DNA of 64,000 nucleotides from Clostridia bacterium (GCA_900767465.1 CAAGAW010000010.1:1-64000), one strand, 5' to 3'; positions 42,496 through 52,706 are shown, counted from the stretch's first letter. The notes: a model not told the origin generated them from the sequence alone. Program-made: numbers and translations.

Positions 42496-45400
42496 ATGAA
42501 AAAAAGATTTTCTAAAATCGCTTTCTTACTCGTTCTTATTTTCGTTCCCGTCATTGCGACGTTCGGATTCTCGGCTTGCTCGTGTTCCGACAAGCCCGAC
42601 CCCGAACCGCCCGCAAACGTAGCCGTCGTTACGATTAACCGCGAAAGCGCGTCCGTTCCGGAGTACGAAACGATTATGCTGGCGGCAACTGCCGAAAACA
42701 CAGACGAACCGATAACGTGGACTTCGTCCGACGAGTCCGTCGCTACCGTCGACGGCGGCGTTGTTTACGGCGTAAAAGCGGGTTCCGCCGCGATTACCGC
42801 TTCTGCGGGCGGGGCGAGCGCGACTTGCGCCGTTACCGTCACCGAAACGATAAACGTTCCCGTTATAGCGTTTAACGGAGATATCAGTCTCGAAGAAGGT
42901 CAAATTTTCTCGGATGAGATAAAAGTTAAATTCAACGGAGAGGACATAACCGATGAGGCGACAATCGAAGTTGCTGGCGCGGGCGAAACGGCAAACGTTT
43001 GCACCGTACAAAACGACGCGGACGGAAAGGTCGTTTTTACGGCGGGTAAAGTCGGTACGGCGGAGTTTATCGTCGCCGTTACCGCTCGCGGGATTTACGT
43101 AAGCAAGAACGTTACCGTAAGAGTGTCGGAAGCGAACGTAAACGTTTTTCCGGACGGAGACGAAGTTACGGTTACGGAAAACGGTTATGCGGCAACGCTG
43201 TCGACTACGACGGACAACGGCAAAAAAACCGAAATTCCTCTGACGTTTACCGCTGTTAAAGGCGATAACGTGACCGAAAAAGCAAATATCGCGTGGGATT
43301 TATCTTCCCCGGCTTATGATCCTTCGGTGGCAACGGTATCAGGCAGCGGAGGCGAATACGTCGTCCGCAAAGCGGGCGCGGGCAAGACGAAACTCGTCGG
43401 CGCTTACGTTTCCGGAACAAAAAAGATTCCCGTCGAAATCGAAGTCACGGTAGAGAGAACGTTAAAAAACCTGACGATCGAGACGGTCGTCGAAGCCAAC
43501 GGGCTCGCGACGTTGCCGATTCACGAGGAAATTTCCGAGACGATCGTCGACGTAACGTTGAGGGGAGAATCCGTTTTCGATAGCACGGACGGCGGCGTTA
43601 TCAACCTGAAAAAAGACAGATTACCCAAAAAGGCCAGCGAATTGGGACCGGTCTCTTTCGTCGTTTCGACGGAAAACTATGACTACGTGTACGAAACGGA
43701 AATGTATTCGCTCGTAATCGGATCCAAAGCCGATCTGGACGCGTTTGCGGAGGCGGCTCGCGCTAACGGCGACGTAAAAAATACGGGAGTTCTCGACGGG
43801 TATTTCGTAATGGACGCAGACGTTTCTTATAACGGAACGTTCGTATCCGTTACCGACACCGACGAAATATACGAGGCGGCAAGCAAAAACGGCGGCGGCT
43901 GGATGACCGGCAGCGCAAAATACGGATTTCGCGGCGTGTTCGACGGAAGAGGTCATAACATCGAAGGACTCACCGTAAGAGCGCGCTCAAACGATTCGTC
44001 AAGCGGCGGATTCGTAGGGTATCTTAACGACGCAGGCGTCGTAAAAAACGTTTCGTTCACAAATGCCGGACTGTACGAAAACAGCGGGTTTATATGCTCG
44101 CTCGGCGGCGGCACGGTGGAAAACGTAAATGTAACGTTTGCGAAAATCGGCGTCGGAAACGCAACGAAGGACCTGTATCACGATAGTAACAATCCGCGTA
44201 AAATGGGAGCGTTCTTTACGTTTTTCGCAACCGAGTCGGCTATTGTCCGCAATTGTCTCGTGGACGCGATCGGAGCGGAGATCCATTACGAAATAAACGC
44301 GGCAAGATCGGAAACCAACGTTTGTCTCGGTACGGGCGCGAAAAATACGGATAACTTCGTCGTTATTACGGACGTAGCGCGTATTGCCTCCGAATCGGGC
44401 GCGACGACGACCGCGCTTTCGTACGAAGAGATTGCCTCGAACGAGAGCGTACGTTCGGCGTTCGAAGAATTCGACAAATCGTTCTGGCAAATCGCCGGCA
44501 ACATGCTGTTGCCGAAATCGGTCGCGGGTAAAATCGATCTGACCGCGAATATCGCGTTTGCAGACGTTCCGCCTGTGCTTTACGGCGGCAATGAGGCGAA
44601 AATCGTTGCCGATACCCGCTATGCTTACGTGACGGCGGCAAAACTCCCCGAGGGAGTAACGTTCGCAAACGGTATTCTGACGGTCGGCGAAACGGCGGAA
44701 AGCGGCAGCGTTACGCTTACCGTAACGTCTCTTCTTAACGGCTCGACCGCAACGGCGACGATATCGACGGTAAAAGCGCGCAAAGTTACCGTGAACCACG
44801 CTCGTACGGACATTGAAAAACGCGCCGAAGAAATCGATCTTTCGTTTGCGGGAGAGTATCTCGGCGACAGCGCGGAAGTATTTCTCGGCTCGGTAAAAAT
44901 CGGAGGAGGAGCCGTAACGAACGGAAAAGTACCGTTCGACGGCAGTAAATTCGGCAACGAAACGGGCGAAAAAACTCTTACGGTTTATTCGGAAACGGGC
45001 GGAACGGTCAATTGTTTCGACATGAAGATCCGCGCCGTGACGATGATTATCCGCTCGGCGTCCGATCTCGACACCGTTCGTATCGGACAGCGGAATATCG
45101 ACGCTAAAGAATCGATCGGCGGGTTATACGTTCTGGGCAACGATATAGATCTCGGCGGCGTGAAAATCGGAAGCAATCTCAATTATTCGGCAGATACGGT
45201 TCCCGTATACGAATCCGATTTCGGTTTTGTCGGAACGTTCGAGGGCGGAGATCATACGATTTCTAATTTCACCGTCGGCAAAGGCGGACTGTTCGGTCAC
45301 GTCGGCAAAGGCGCCGTTATTTCCGGATTCAAAGTTAAAAACGTCACGTATTCGGGCGATTATCTTACGGCGTTGTTCGGCGTAACGGTTTCGGACGCGA

Positions 45401-45681
45401 CGATCGACAATATCGGGATATCCGTTGCAAAATATTATGCGGACGCCGGTTCCGCCGCGGGTATTATCGCCTCGCGGTACATGAAAAATTGTACGATCAG
45501 CGGCGTAGAAATAAAAGCGGAAACGTGCGACGTGGACTCGATATTCGGCTGGAGCGTAACCAACAACAAGTTCTTCGGCGTTACGGCAATCGTGAAGTCT
45601 TTCGGCCGTCTCGGATATTTGGACGACGGAAAAACGCAGGAGATAACGTCGCTCGAAAACGTGACGGTAACGCGTTCTTAA
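42496..45681 (+). CDS. Surface lipoprotein with Big_2 and GLUG-type modules
   Basis: A 1061-residue lipoprotein: hydrophobic signal and lipobox 'FSACSC'. A bacterial Ig-like Big_2 domain lies at about 35-115 ('ITWTSSDESVATVDGGVVYGVKAGSAAITASAGG'), followed by further Ig-like units. From about 400 comes a module with 'LDGYFVMDADVSYNGTF...GFRGVFDGRGHNIEGLTV' (GLUG-like, near 479). A second lies near 912 ('FGFVGTFEGGDHTISNFTVGKGGLFGHVGKGAVISGF'). GLUG repeats are typical of cell-surface adhesion or glycan-binding proteins. I use ATG 42496, after a GGGGG/GATAAAG stretch; the in-frame TTG at 42475 overlaps the previous gene. Confidence 0.8.
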   Translation: MKKRFSKIAFLLVLIFVPVIATFGFSACSCSDKPDPEPPANVAVVTINRESASVPEYETIMLAATAENTDEPITWTSSDESVATVDGGVVYGVKAGSAAITASAGGASATCAVTVTETINVPVIAFNGDISLEEGQIFSDEIKVKFNGEDITDEATIEVAGAGETANVCTVQNDADGKVVFTAGKVGTAEFIVAVTARGIYVSKNVTVRVSEANVNVFPDGDEVTVTENGYAATLSTTTDNGKKTEIPLTFTAVKGDNVTEKANIAWDLSSPAYDPSVATVSGSGGEYVVRKAGAGKTKLVGAYVSGTKKIPVEIEVTVERTLKNLTIETVVEANGLATLPIHEEISETIVDVTLRGESVFDSTDGGVINLKKDRLPKKASELGPVSFVVSTENYDYVYETEMYSLVIGSKADLDAFAEAARANGDVKNTGVLDGYFVMDADVSYNGTFVSVTDTDEIYEAASKNGGGWMTGSAKYGFRGVFDGRGHNIEGLTVRARSNDSSSGGFVGYLNDAGVVKNVSFTNAGLYENSGFICSLGGGTVENVNVTFAKIGVGNATKDLYHDSNNPRKMGAFFTFFATESAIVRNCLVDAIGAEIHYEINAARSETNVCLGTGAKNTDNFVVITDVARIASESGATTTALSYEEIASNESVRSAFEEFDKSFWQIAGNMLLPKSVAGKIDLTANIAFADVPPVLYGGNEAKIVADTRYAYVTAAKLPEGVTFANGILTVGETAESGSVTLTVTSLLNGSTATATISTVKARKVTVNHARTDIEKRAEEIDLSFAGEYLGDSAEVFLGSVKIGGGAVTNGKVPFDGSKFGNETGEKTLTVYSETGGTVNCFDMKIRAVTMIIRSASDLDTVRIGQRNIDAKESIGGLYVLGNDIDLGGVKIGSNLNYSADTVPVYESDFGFVGTFEGGDHTISNFTVGKGGLFGHVGKGAVISGFKVKNVTYSGDYLTALFGVTVSDATIDNIGISVAKYYADAGSAAGIIASRYMKNCTISGVEIKAETCDVDSIFGWSVTNNKFFGVTAIVKSFGRLGYLDDGKTQEITSLENVTVTRS

Positions 45682-45792
45682 CGGTAAAAAGCGATGTGCG
45701 CGCGGCTTTTTAAGGCGGCGTAACGTACACGCGTAAATAAAATCGGATTTAGCGCAAACGTGCGATAATCAATATAATTCCGGAGGAAAAGC

Positions 45793-48700
45793 ATGAGAAA
45801 AGTTGTAAGAGTCCTGATGGCGACTATTTGCGTCGCTTTCGCGTCGTGGGCGTTCGTCGCGTGCGGCGGGAACAAACCCGAGCCGAAAACCGCGCTCGAC
45901 GTTCCGGTTATAGCAAGCAAAGTCTATAACGGAGAAACGCAAACCGCTTCCGTTCCCGAAAACGCCGGCTATACGGTAACGACAAATGCGGGCGGAACGG
46001 ACGTCGGCGAATATCCGGTAGTCCTTACGCTTACCGATCCCGACAAATACGAATGGAACAATCCCGACGAGGACGACGCAACCCGCGTTACGCTCAGATT
46101 CGGGATAACCGTGGCGGCTAACGAGATAACGACGATTTCGGTCGGAGAAAAAGTCGTTTACGGAACCGCTCTCGATCCGACCGCTACGGCCAAATTCGGC
46201 GCGCCGGTATTTACTTATTCGACGGAAGAAAACGGAACGTATTCGACAAAAGCACCGACTGTCGCGGGATCGTATTACCTGAAAGCGACCGTCGCGGCGA
46301 CGGAAAACTACGACGGAGCAACGAGAACGCTTGCTTTTACGATCGAAAAAGCAGAGTCCCGCGTAACGACAAAGCCTTCGGCAAAAGAACTTTTCGCAAA
46401 CGGCGCGCCGCAACAACTCGTAACGGCCGGCATTGCCGACGGCGGAACCGTTGTTTATGCGACGGTCGACGGCGAAGAAACCGAGCCGAGCGTGTCGCTT
46501 GCCGACGCCGGCAAATGGTCCCGGGAAATTCCTTCGGCGACCGCGGCGGGTAAATATACGGTTTATTACTCGGTAAAGGGAGACGAGAATCATACCGATT
46601 CGACGATCGGGAAAGTTGTTGCGGAGATTAAAAAGAACGACAATGCGATTTCGGATCTTACGGTAGCCGACGTAACGTATAACGGCGCACCTCCCGCTCC
46701 GAGCGCGAGCGTAGCGCACGGCACGATCGAATACTCCTATTCGCTTGCCGCCGACGGAAATTTCGTGGCGTGGAGCGCGATAGAAAAGCGTGCGGGCGTA
46801 TATTACGTAAAAGCGACGGTCGCCGAAGACGATACGCATAAAGGCGCGACCGCAACCGCTTCGTTTACGATGAACAAAGCGGCTAACGCTATATCGGCGG
46901 TTACGGTTGAAAATATCCGCTGCAACGAAACGCCTTCGCCTTCCGCAACGGCAACCGACGGAGTACCGATTTATAAGTATGCGACCGAAAGAGACGGAGC
47001 GTACGGCGATATTACCGAATTCAAAGCCGAAACCGGAACGTATTACGTAAAGGCTTACGTTGCCGCGACCGACAACTATCTCGCCGTCGAGAGCGATCCC
47101 GTTTCGTTTACCGTAACGCACAATCACGTCTGGACCGTCGGAGAAACCGAAGACGTAAAGCAATGTGTTTGCGGCGACGTTTCCGAGACGTTCGAAAAGA
47201 CGCTTGCCTCGACTGCCGCCCGGAGAATCGACCTCTGCGTCGGTAACGACGGCGCGTTGAGCGAGTCGGCGACGAGCGAAATATCGCTTGCCGGTATTTC
47301 CGATTATACGACCGTTTCGTCGGTGAAGTTCGGCGATAAAACCGTCGCGGTTTCTTCCGAAAACGCCGCGGATAAAAAACTCACGGTGCCGGCAAACGGT
47401 TTCGGCTATGCTTACGGCGAACAAACCGTAAAAATCACGGTGAACGGCAGCGACGAAGCCGCTCACGAAATAAGCGTAAAACTTTTGCTGGTGACCCGCG
47501 TTTTTGCGGATAAGGCCGGACTCGATTCGTTCGGAACGATCGCGAAAAAATGCGAAAGCGGCGAAAATTCATGGGGCGGTTATTTCGAACTTGGCAACGA
47601 CATCGAATATAACGGAATCTGGAAGAGTTTCATATCCGCTTCCGATAACACCGCGCTCGGAGCGTACGACGGCTTTAAGGGAGTGTTCGACGGCAAGGGA
47701 TACAAGATAAACAAACTTACGGTTACGTGGAACTCGGTATCCGGCGTCGAAGGAGACGGAGTCGGCGCGTTTATCGGAAAATTACATAAGGACGGAGTTC
47801 TGCGCAACGTTGCGTTCACCGACGCGCGCGTCGGACATAGCCGCAGCTTGCTCGTGTTCGCAGGATCCGGAACGATCGAAAACATTTACGTCAAGTACGG
47901 AATTTTCGGCGTGAATAATTACGACGCGTATAACGACAGCACTTTATGGGGGCAGACGGCAACGATGTTTTCTCAAAGCGAGGGAGTCGGAGCAAAAGTC
48001 AGAAACGTTATCGTTGACGTAACCGACGCCGTGGGAATTTCCGTTGCGCCTAATGAAAAATATTCGGGTTCGATCGTCGGACTATTAAATGACGTTACCG
48101 TGCTTTCCGACGTGTACGCGGTAGGAGTTCCGGAGGCCTTCGACGGCAACGTCGTAAAAAAATGGGGCGGCGCATACGAATCCGGCACGAATTTCTTTGT
48201 TTATCGTTCGTTCGTCGATATGGCGGCAGATACGTCGCGCGACTATTCTTCGTTTGTCTCTCCCGTGTGGACGGTAAAACAGGGCGGACTTCCGTACTAC
48301 GCGAGCATAGCGATTGCCGCACCCGCGCTCGCGGTTCCGGGCGAAATAGTTAAGGGAACAACGGGAGTTGTCACCCTCGGCGCAAACGCGACCGTCGCTC
48401 TCGACCAAGCCGCAATCGACGCGGGAATCGAATTGTCAGGCAATACGATTTCCGTTCCCGAGGACGCCGCCAACGCAACGTATACGGTTACCGCAACTTC
48501 GGTGTTCGATCCCGCTCTTAAAACCGCAGCGTCGTTCGACGTCGTAAATAAGCGCGTTATCAAAAATCTTTCTTCGGTTACCGAACTCGATTTCAATCTC
48601 GATAACGACAATCCCGACTTAACCTCCGAAAAGCCGATAACCTTCGATCTGACGGAAGCGTTTGCGGGAGACGTTACCGCGGCGGTTTACGTCGGCGAAA

Positions 48701-49599
48701 CAAAGACGGCGGACGGCGTTTCGATCGCGAAAGGCAAAGTAACTCTTAACTTCGCGGCAAAGGACTGTTTCGGCGAAAAAACAGTAAGATTCGTATTCTC
48801 TTCGGACGGTACGGATTACGAAGTGGCTGCGCCTGCGTTATTCGTTACGAAAACGATCAAAAATCACTCTACGAGCGGTTACGGTGATAACGATCTTCGC
48901 GCGATAAAAAAGATTTCCGATCTTCTCGACGGCGGCGGATATTATCGTCTCGGCGAAAATATCAAACTTCAGTGGGAATGGTACTGCAGCAGCGCCGATT
49001 ATCGTATCGGCGTCGACAAGCCGTTTGTCGGAACGATCGACGGAAACGGATACTCGATCGACGGGTTAAAACTCTGGTCTACCACCGAAGGCGGATTTAT
49101 ACAGAATCTCGGCGAAAAGGGTACGGTCAAGAATATTGCTTTTACCGGCGTGCAACTCGGAATGGTAACTTCTCTGATTCATACGGGTTCCGGCAGTCTT
49201 GAGAATATTTACGTCAAGGTCGGCGAAATGCCCGCGGGTTATGGTGAGCATAATATAAATTATCGCGACGACCAGACTACGATATTCGGAAACAGGTTGC
49301 AAACGAATGCTTTCAGAGTCAAAAATATTCTCGTGGATTACTCCGGTACGCACGTCGGAGATTATAGTGATAAAGTCTATGCTAAACTGCTCGGAACGTT
49401 CGGCAAAAGCGCAACGGTCAAAAACGTTGTCGCAACGGGTATTCCGACCGCGCTGGGTACTATAATGACGGACGCCGCGACGGTTTATCTCGGATTCGAC
49501 GACGGCACGCATAACGACGTTGCGTTCCCCGCGACCGGATGGAACGAAACCTATTGGACTGTCGGCGAGAATACCGTAACGTGGAATACGAAAGCCTGA
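45793..49599 (+). CDS. Surface lipoprotein with MBG-like and GLUG-type modules
   Basis: A 1268-residue lipoprotein (lipobox 'AFVAC'). Residues about 30-430 are four or five Ig-like units of the MBG/YDG kind, each with a tyrosine-glycine-threonine pattern ('VVYGTALDPTATAKFGAPVFTYSTEENGTYSTKAPTVAGSYYLKATVAAT'). At about 442 there is a short His/Cys-rich link (HNHVW...CVCGD). Then come two GLUG-type modules, near 626 ('FKGVFDGKGYKINKLTV') and 1077 ('FVGTIDGNGYSIDGLKL'), clearly related to those in the preceding gene product. GGAGG precedes the ATG. It likely extends from the cell to bind glycan or host matrix (inference). Confidence 0.8.
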   Translation: MRKVVRVLMATICVAFASWAFVACGGNKPEPKTALDVPVIASKVYNGETQTASVPENAGYTVTTNAGGTDVGEYPVVLTLTDPDKYEWNNPDEDDATRVTLRFGITVAANEITTISVGEKVVYGTALDPTATAKFGAPVFTYSTEENGTYSTKAPTVAGSYYLKATVAATENYDGATRTLAFTIEKAESRVTTKPSAKELFANGAPQQLVTAGIADGGTVVYATVDGEETEPSVSLADAGKWSREIPSATAAGKYTVYYSVKGDENHTDSTIGKVVAEIKKNDNAISDLTVADVTYNGAPPAPSASVAHGTIEYSYSLAADGNFVAWSAIEKRAGVYYVKATVAEDDTHKGATATASFTMNKAANAISAVTVENIRCNETPSPSATATDGVPIYKYATERDGAYGDITEFKAETGTYYVKAYVAATDNYLAVESDPVSFTVTHNHVWTVGETEDVKQCVCGDVSETFEKTLASTAARRIDLCVGNDGALSESATSEISLAGISDYTTVSSVKFGDKTVAVSSENAADKKLTVPANGFGYAYGEQTVKITVNGSDEAAHEISVKLLLVTRVFADKAGLDSFGTIAKKCESGENSWGGYFELGNDIEYNGIWKSFISASDNTALGAYDGFKGVFDGKGYKINKLTVTWNSVSGVEGDGVGAFIGKLHKDGVLRNVAFTDARVGHSRSLLVFAGSGTIENIYVKYGIFGVNNYDAYNDSTLWGQTATMFSQSEGVGAKVRNVIVDVTDAVGISVAPNEKYSGSIVGLLNDVTVLSDVYAVGVPEAFDGNVVKKWGGAYESGTNFFVYRSFVDMAADTSRDYSSFVSPVWTVKQGGLPYYASIAIAAPALAVPGEIVKGTTGVVTLGANATVALDQAAIDAGIELSGNTISVPEDAANATYTVTATSVFDPALKTAASFDVVNKRVIKNLSSVTELDFNLDNDNPDLTSEKPITFDLTEAFAGDVTAAVYVGETKTADGVSIAKGKVTLNFAAKDCFGEKTVRFVFSSDGTDYEVAAPALFVTKTIKNHSTSGYGDNDLRAIKKISDLLDGGGYYRLGENIKLQWEWYCSSADYRIGVDKPFVGTIDGNGYSIDGLKLWSTTEGGFIQNLGEKGTVKNIAFTGVQLGMVTSLIHTGSGSLENIYVKVGEMPAGYGEHNINYRDDQTTIFGNRLQTNAFRVKNILVDYSGTHVGDYSDKVYAKLLGTFGKSATVKNVVATGIPTALGTIMTDAATVYLGFDDGTHNDVAFPATGWNETYWTVGENTVTWNTKA

Positions 49600-49634
49600 T
49601 TATAAAAAAATTAAACTAACTCAACGGAGACAAC

Positions 49635-51419
49635 ATGCTATACCCGCAGTCAAACAAATTCAGAAGCACCACGAGTTTAAACGGAATATGGAATTATAAG
49701 ACGGTAGACGACGATTACAAGCCCGTAGCGAAAGCGACGGGCGCGTCGCCTATGGCGGTACCCGCAAGTATCAACGATATCGTCACCGATAAAAAAATCG
49801 CCGAATACGTGGGAAAAGTTCTTTTCGAAACCGATTTTGCGCTTCCGCGCGAGAACGGTAAAGTTTACAGATTACGCATCGGAGCAGCCAGTCACAAATG
49901 CGAAGTTTATCTTAACGGCGATAAAATCGGAGAAGGGATCTGCGGTCAATTGCCGATAGATCTGCCGCTTGACGGACTGAAAGACGAAAATCGTCTGTCG
50001 GTGATCGTGGACAATCGGCTTGATTATCACACGCTTCCGATGGGTAAACTCATAGACGGAAACATATTGTGCGAGTCGAATTCCCGCGGGCGCAAATATT
50101 TTGAATTCGACGGCGATTTCCCTGCAAAAAAGCAGGTGATCAACCATGATTTTTACAATTTTACCGGGATTCACCGCGACGTTACCGTTTACGGGATTTC
50201 GCCGGGAGCAATCAGGGATATAACGGTAAAAACCGTCGTCGGCGGGGATTACGGCAAGGTTGCCGTACAAACCGAATTTTTCGAAGATTTACCCGAGGCT
50301 GCCGCCGTTAAATTCGTAATCCGCCGCAACGATTCGGTCGTCGCCCGGAAAATCGTAAAAGCGAGCGAGGCAAAGGAGGTCGTTTTCGATATTGCCGACC
50401 CCGAACTCTGGGATATCGGCAAGCCCGAACTTTACACCGTTTCCGTCGGAACGGACAACGACTTTTACGAGACCGCGTTCGGGATCCGCAAGGTAAGTTA
50501 CGACGAAAAGGGACTTTATATTAACGACAGACCGGTATATCTCAAAGGTTTCGGAATGCACGAAGATTTTTTTGTTCTCGGCAAAGGTGCAAGCTCCGCC
50601 GTGAACGTTAAAAGTTTCGAACTTCTTAAATGGATCAACGCAAATTCGGTAAGGACGAGTCATTATCCTTACGCCGAAGAGATCTACGATCTTGCCGACA
50701 GATACGGAATTCTGGTTATAGACGAAGTCCCCGCCGTAGGAATGAATCACTGGGAGCCTACGTTTGCCGAGGGGAGGGCGGACGAACAAACGCTTGCGCT
50801 TCATAAAAAAACCTTGTCGATGCTTATCGAACGGGACAAGAACCATCCGTGCGTAGTCATGATAAGCGTGGCTAACGAGGCAGCTACTTACGAGGACGGC
50901 GCACGCGAATACTTCAAAAAAATCGTGAATCACACGCGTTCGCTTACCGATCTGCCGATTACAAGTCCGGAGGAGACGAAATTCGCCGAAGATAACAAGT
51001 GCGCGGATTTGTTCGACTTTGTGTCGCTTAACAGATACTACGGCTGGTACGACGAAATAGGCAGGATCGAAGCGATCGGACCGCTTTATAAAAACGACCT
51101 TTGCAACTATTACGAAAAGTTCCGTAAGCCGATTATCGTCGCCGAGTTCGGCGCGGATACGGTCGAAGGAGTTCATTCTTTGCAGTCGTATGCGTTTTCC
51201 GAAGAATATCAGCGCGATTACATTACCGAGTGCTGCAGAGTGTTCGACGAACTTCCGTTCGTAGTCGGCGAGCACGTCTGGAATTTTGCCGATTTCAGGA
51301 CGAAAGAGGGTACTATCCGGATGCGAGGCAACCGGAAGGGCGTTTTCACAAAAGACCGGGAGCCGAAAGCGGCGGCGTTTATGTTGAAAAAGCGGTGGGC
51401 GGAAAAAACGGAAAAGTGA
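49635..51419 (+). CDS. uidA: Beta-glucuronidase (GH2)
   Basis: A 594-residue cytoplasmic GH2 enzyme that releases beta-linked glucuronate. It has a sugar-binding jelly-roll (about 10-180), an Ig-like domain (about 185-275) and a TIM barrel (about 280-590). The acid/base is Glu415 (VANEA) and the nucleophile Glu504 (VAEFGAD). The Asn566/Lys568 pair in GNRKG is the N-x-K motif that recognises the carboxylate of glucuronate, which separates true glucuronidases from galactosidases. 'NFADFRTKEGT' also matches. There is no signal peptide, so it acts on imported oligosaccharides. GGAG precedes the ATG, and a CE15-like esterase gene starts eight bases after the stop. Confidence 0.93.
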   Translation: MLYPQSNKFRSTTSLNGIWNYKTVDDDYKPVAKATGASPMAVPASINDIVTDKKIAEYVGKVLFETDFALPRENGKVYRLRIGAASHKCEVYLNGDKIGEGICGQLPIDLPLDGLKDENRLSVIVDNRLDYHTLPMGKLIDGNILCESNSRGRKYFEFDGDFPAKKQVINHDFYNFTGIHRDVTVYGISPGAIRDITVKTVVGGDYGKVAVQTEFFEDLPEAAAVKFVIRRNDSVVARKIVKASEAKEVVFDIADPELWDIGKPELYTVSVGTDNDFYETAFGIRKVSYDEKGLYINDRPVYLKGFGMHEDFFVLGKGASSAVNVKSFELLKWINANSVRTSHYPYAEEIYDLADRYGILVIDEVPAVGMNHWEPTFAEGRADEQTLALHKKTLSMLIERDKNHPCVVMISVANEAATYEDGAREYFKKIVNHTRSLTDLPITSPEETKFAEDNKCADLFDFVSLNRYYGWYDEIGRIEAIGPLYKNDLCNYYEKFRKPIIVAEFGADTVEGVHSLQSYAFSEEYQRDYITECCRVFDELPFVVGEHVWNFADFRTKEGTIRMRGNRKGVFTKDREPKAAAFMLKKRWAEKTEK

Positions 51420-51427
51420 GGACGACT

Positions 51428-52528
51428 GTGAAAAAACTTGATTTCGAATCGGTTTTGCGCGGACGACGGTATCGCGACGGATTATTTCTGCCCGATTATC
51501 CGCGCGACGAATCCGGCAGATTTTTACGCGAAAAGACGCTTGAAATAATCGTTCGCGAAGAGTACGGCGAAATAGGCGAAAAGGAACGTGAAGGTCTTAC
51601 CGTTACAACCGAAGACGTCACGGACAGAGATGCAGACCTATATAACGGCTGCCTCGTTTGCGCAAAGGCCTTGCACGATAAAGTTAAATTCACGTTAAGT
51701 AAAAACGGAAAATCTTCAAGTTTTATCGTCGATATTTTTAATCCGGTTAAGGTAAAAGCCCCCGATTTCGTCGTTCATCTCGATTTCGTCGCCGGTGTGC
51801 CGACAAAATATCTGCCGATCGAGGAGATTATGGATCGGGGTATAGGCGTAGCGCATGTCGACTATAAAGGAATCACTTCCGACGACGAGAATTTCGACGA
51901 CGGAATCGCGAGATTGTTCGAGCGCAAAAATCCGTATTCGGCGGGTAAAATCGCGATATGGGCGTTCGCCGCGAAACTCATAGGCGAATATCTGTCGGAG
52001 CGCGGCTACGCCGAAAAGGATCGGTTGTACGTTGCCGGACATTCGCGGCTCGGTAAAACCGCGCTTTTAGCAGGCGCTTTGTATCCGATATTTGCCGGGT
52101 GTTTCGTCAATTGCTCGGGATGTTCGGGCGCGGCGATTTCACGAGGTAAACAAGGCGAAACGATACGGAAAATCAACGACGTTTTCGGCTACTGGTTTAC
52201 GGAAAATTACAAAAAATATAACGATCGCGAATACGAAATGCCGTTCGATCAGCATTTCCTTGCAGCCTCGGTCTTTCCGCGGAAGTTGTTTGTCGTGGCG
52301 GCGAGCAAGGACGATTGGGCGGATACCGACGCACAGTATCTTTGCGCCGAAGCGGCTTCGACAGTATACGAAGAATCCGGATCGGTCGGACTTTCGCGAC
52401 TAGTCAAGCCGCTCGAAGTCGGCGAGAAAAACGATAAAGGGAATATTAAATTTTTTGTTCGCGACGGCGTGCATTATTTCAGCCGCGAAGACTGGAATTT
52501 CTATATCGACTGTCTGAAAACGCAATAG
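51428..52528 (+). CDS. CE15-like glucuronoyl esterase (cytoplasmic)
   Basis: A 366-residue alpha/beta-hydrolase. The nucleophile elbow 'GHSRLGKTALLAGAL' (Ser206) is close to the GCSRxGK motif of CE15 glucuronoyl esterases. His349 in 'DGVHYF' is the likely catalytic His, and 'VVAASKDDWADTDAQY' fits the family. CE15 enzymes cleave esters of glucuronic acid. It starts at GTG 51428 with GAGG six bases upstream; longer in-frame starts lie inside the beta-glucuronidase gene. There is no signal peptide. Its coupling to beta-glucuronidase suggests that esterified glucuronate is unmasked first and then removed (inference). A general acetylxylan-type esterase is the alternative. Confidence 0.75.
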   Translation: MKKLDFESVLRGRRYRDGLFLPDYPRDESGRFLREKTLEIIVREEYGEIGEKEREGLTVTTEDVTDRDADLYNGCLVCAKALHDKVKFTLSKNGKSSSFIVDIFNPVKVKAPDFVVHLDFVAGVPTKYLPIEEIMDRGIGVAHVDYKGITSDDENFDDGIARLFERKNPYSAGKIAIWAFAAKLIGEYLSERGYAEKDRLYVAGHSRLGKTALLAGALYPIFAGCFVNCSGCSGAAISRGKQGETIRKINDVFGYWFTENYKKYNDREYEMPFDQHFLAASVFPRKLFVVAASKDDWADTDAQYLCAEAASTVYEESGSVGLSRLVKPLEVGEKNDKGNIKFFVRDGVHYFSREDWNFYIDCLKTQ

Positions 52529-52706
52529 TTACACGGATATTGAATCCGGCTGCCCGGAAGTGAAATTGCGAAGATAACAAACCGCTCCGATTGTTTCCGC
52601 AGACGACGGGTTCTCGGCTTACGGCGGAGTACGAATATCCCGCGCGTCGCAAAAACTCGCATACGTATCGTTAAAATGACGACGAAATAACGAATGTTCT
52701 TTTACG

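Noticed and set aside
45769..47466. A 565-residue minus-strand frame opposite the MBG-like lipoprotein
   Set aside because: Repetitive Arg/Tyr/Phe-rich composition and mirror-image of the Ig-like repeats on the plus strand; no motifs.
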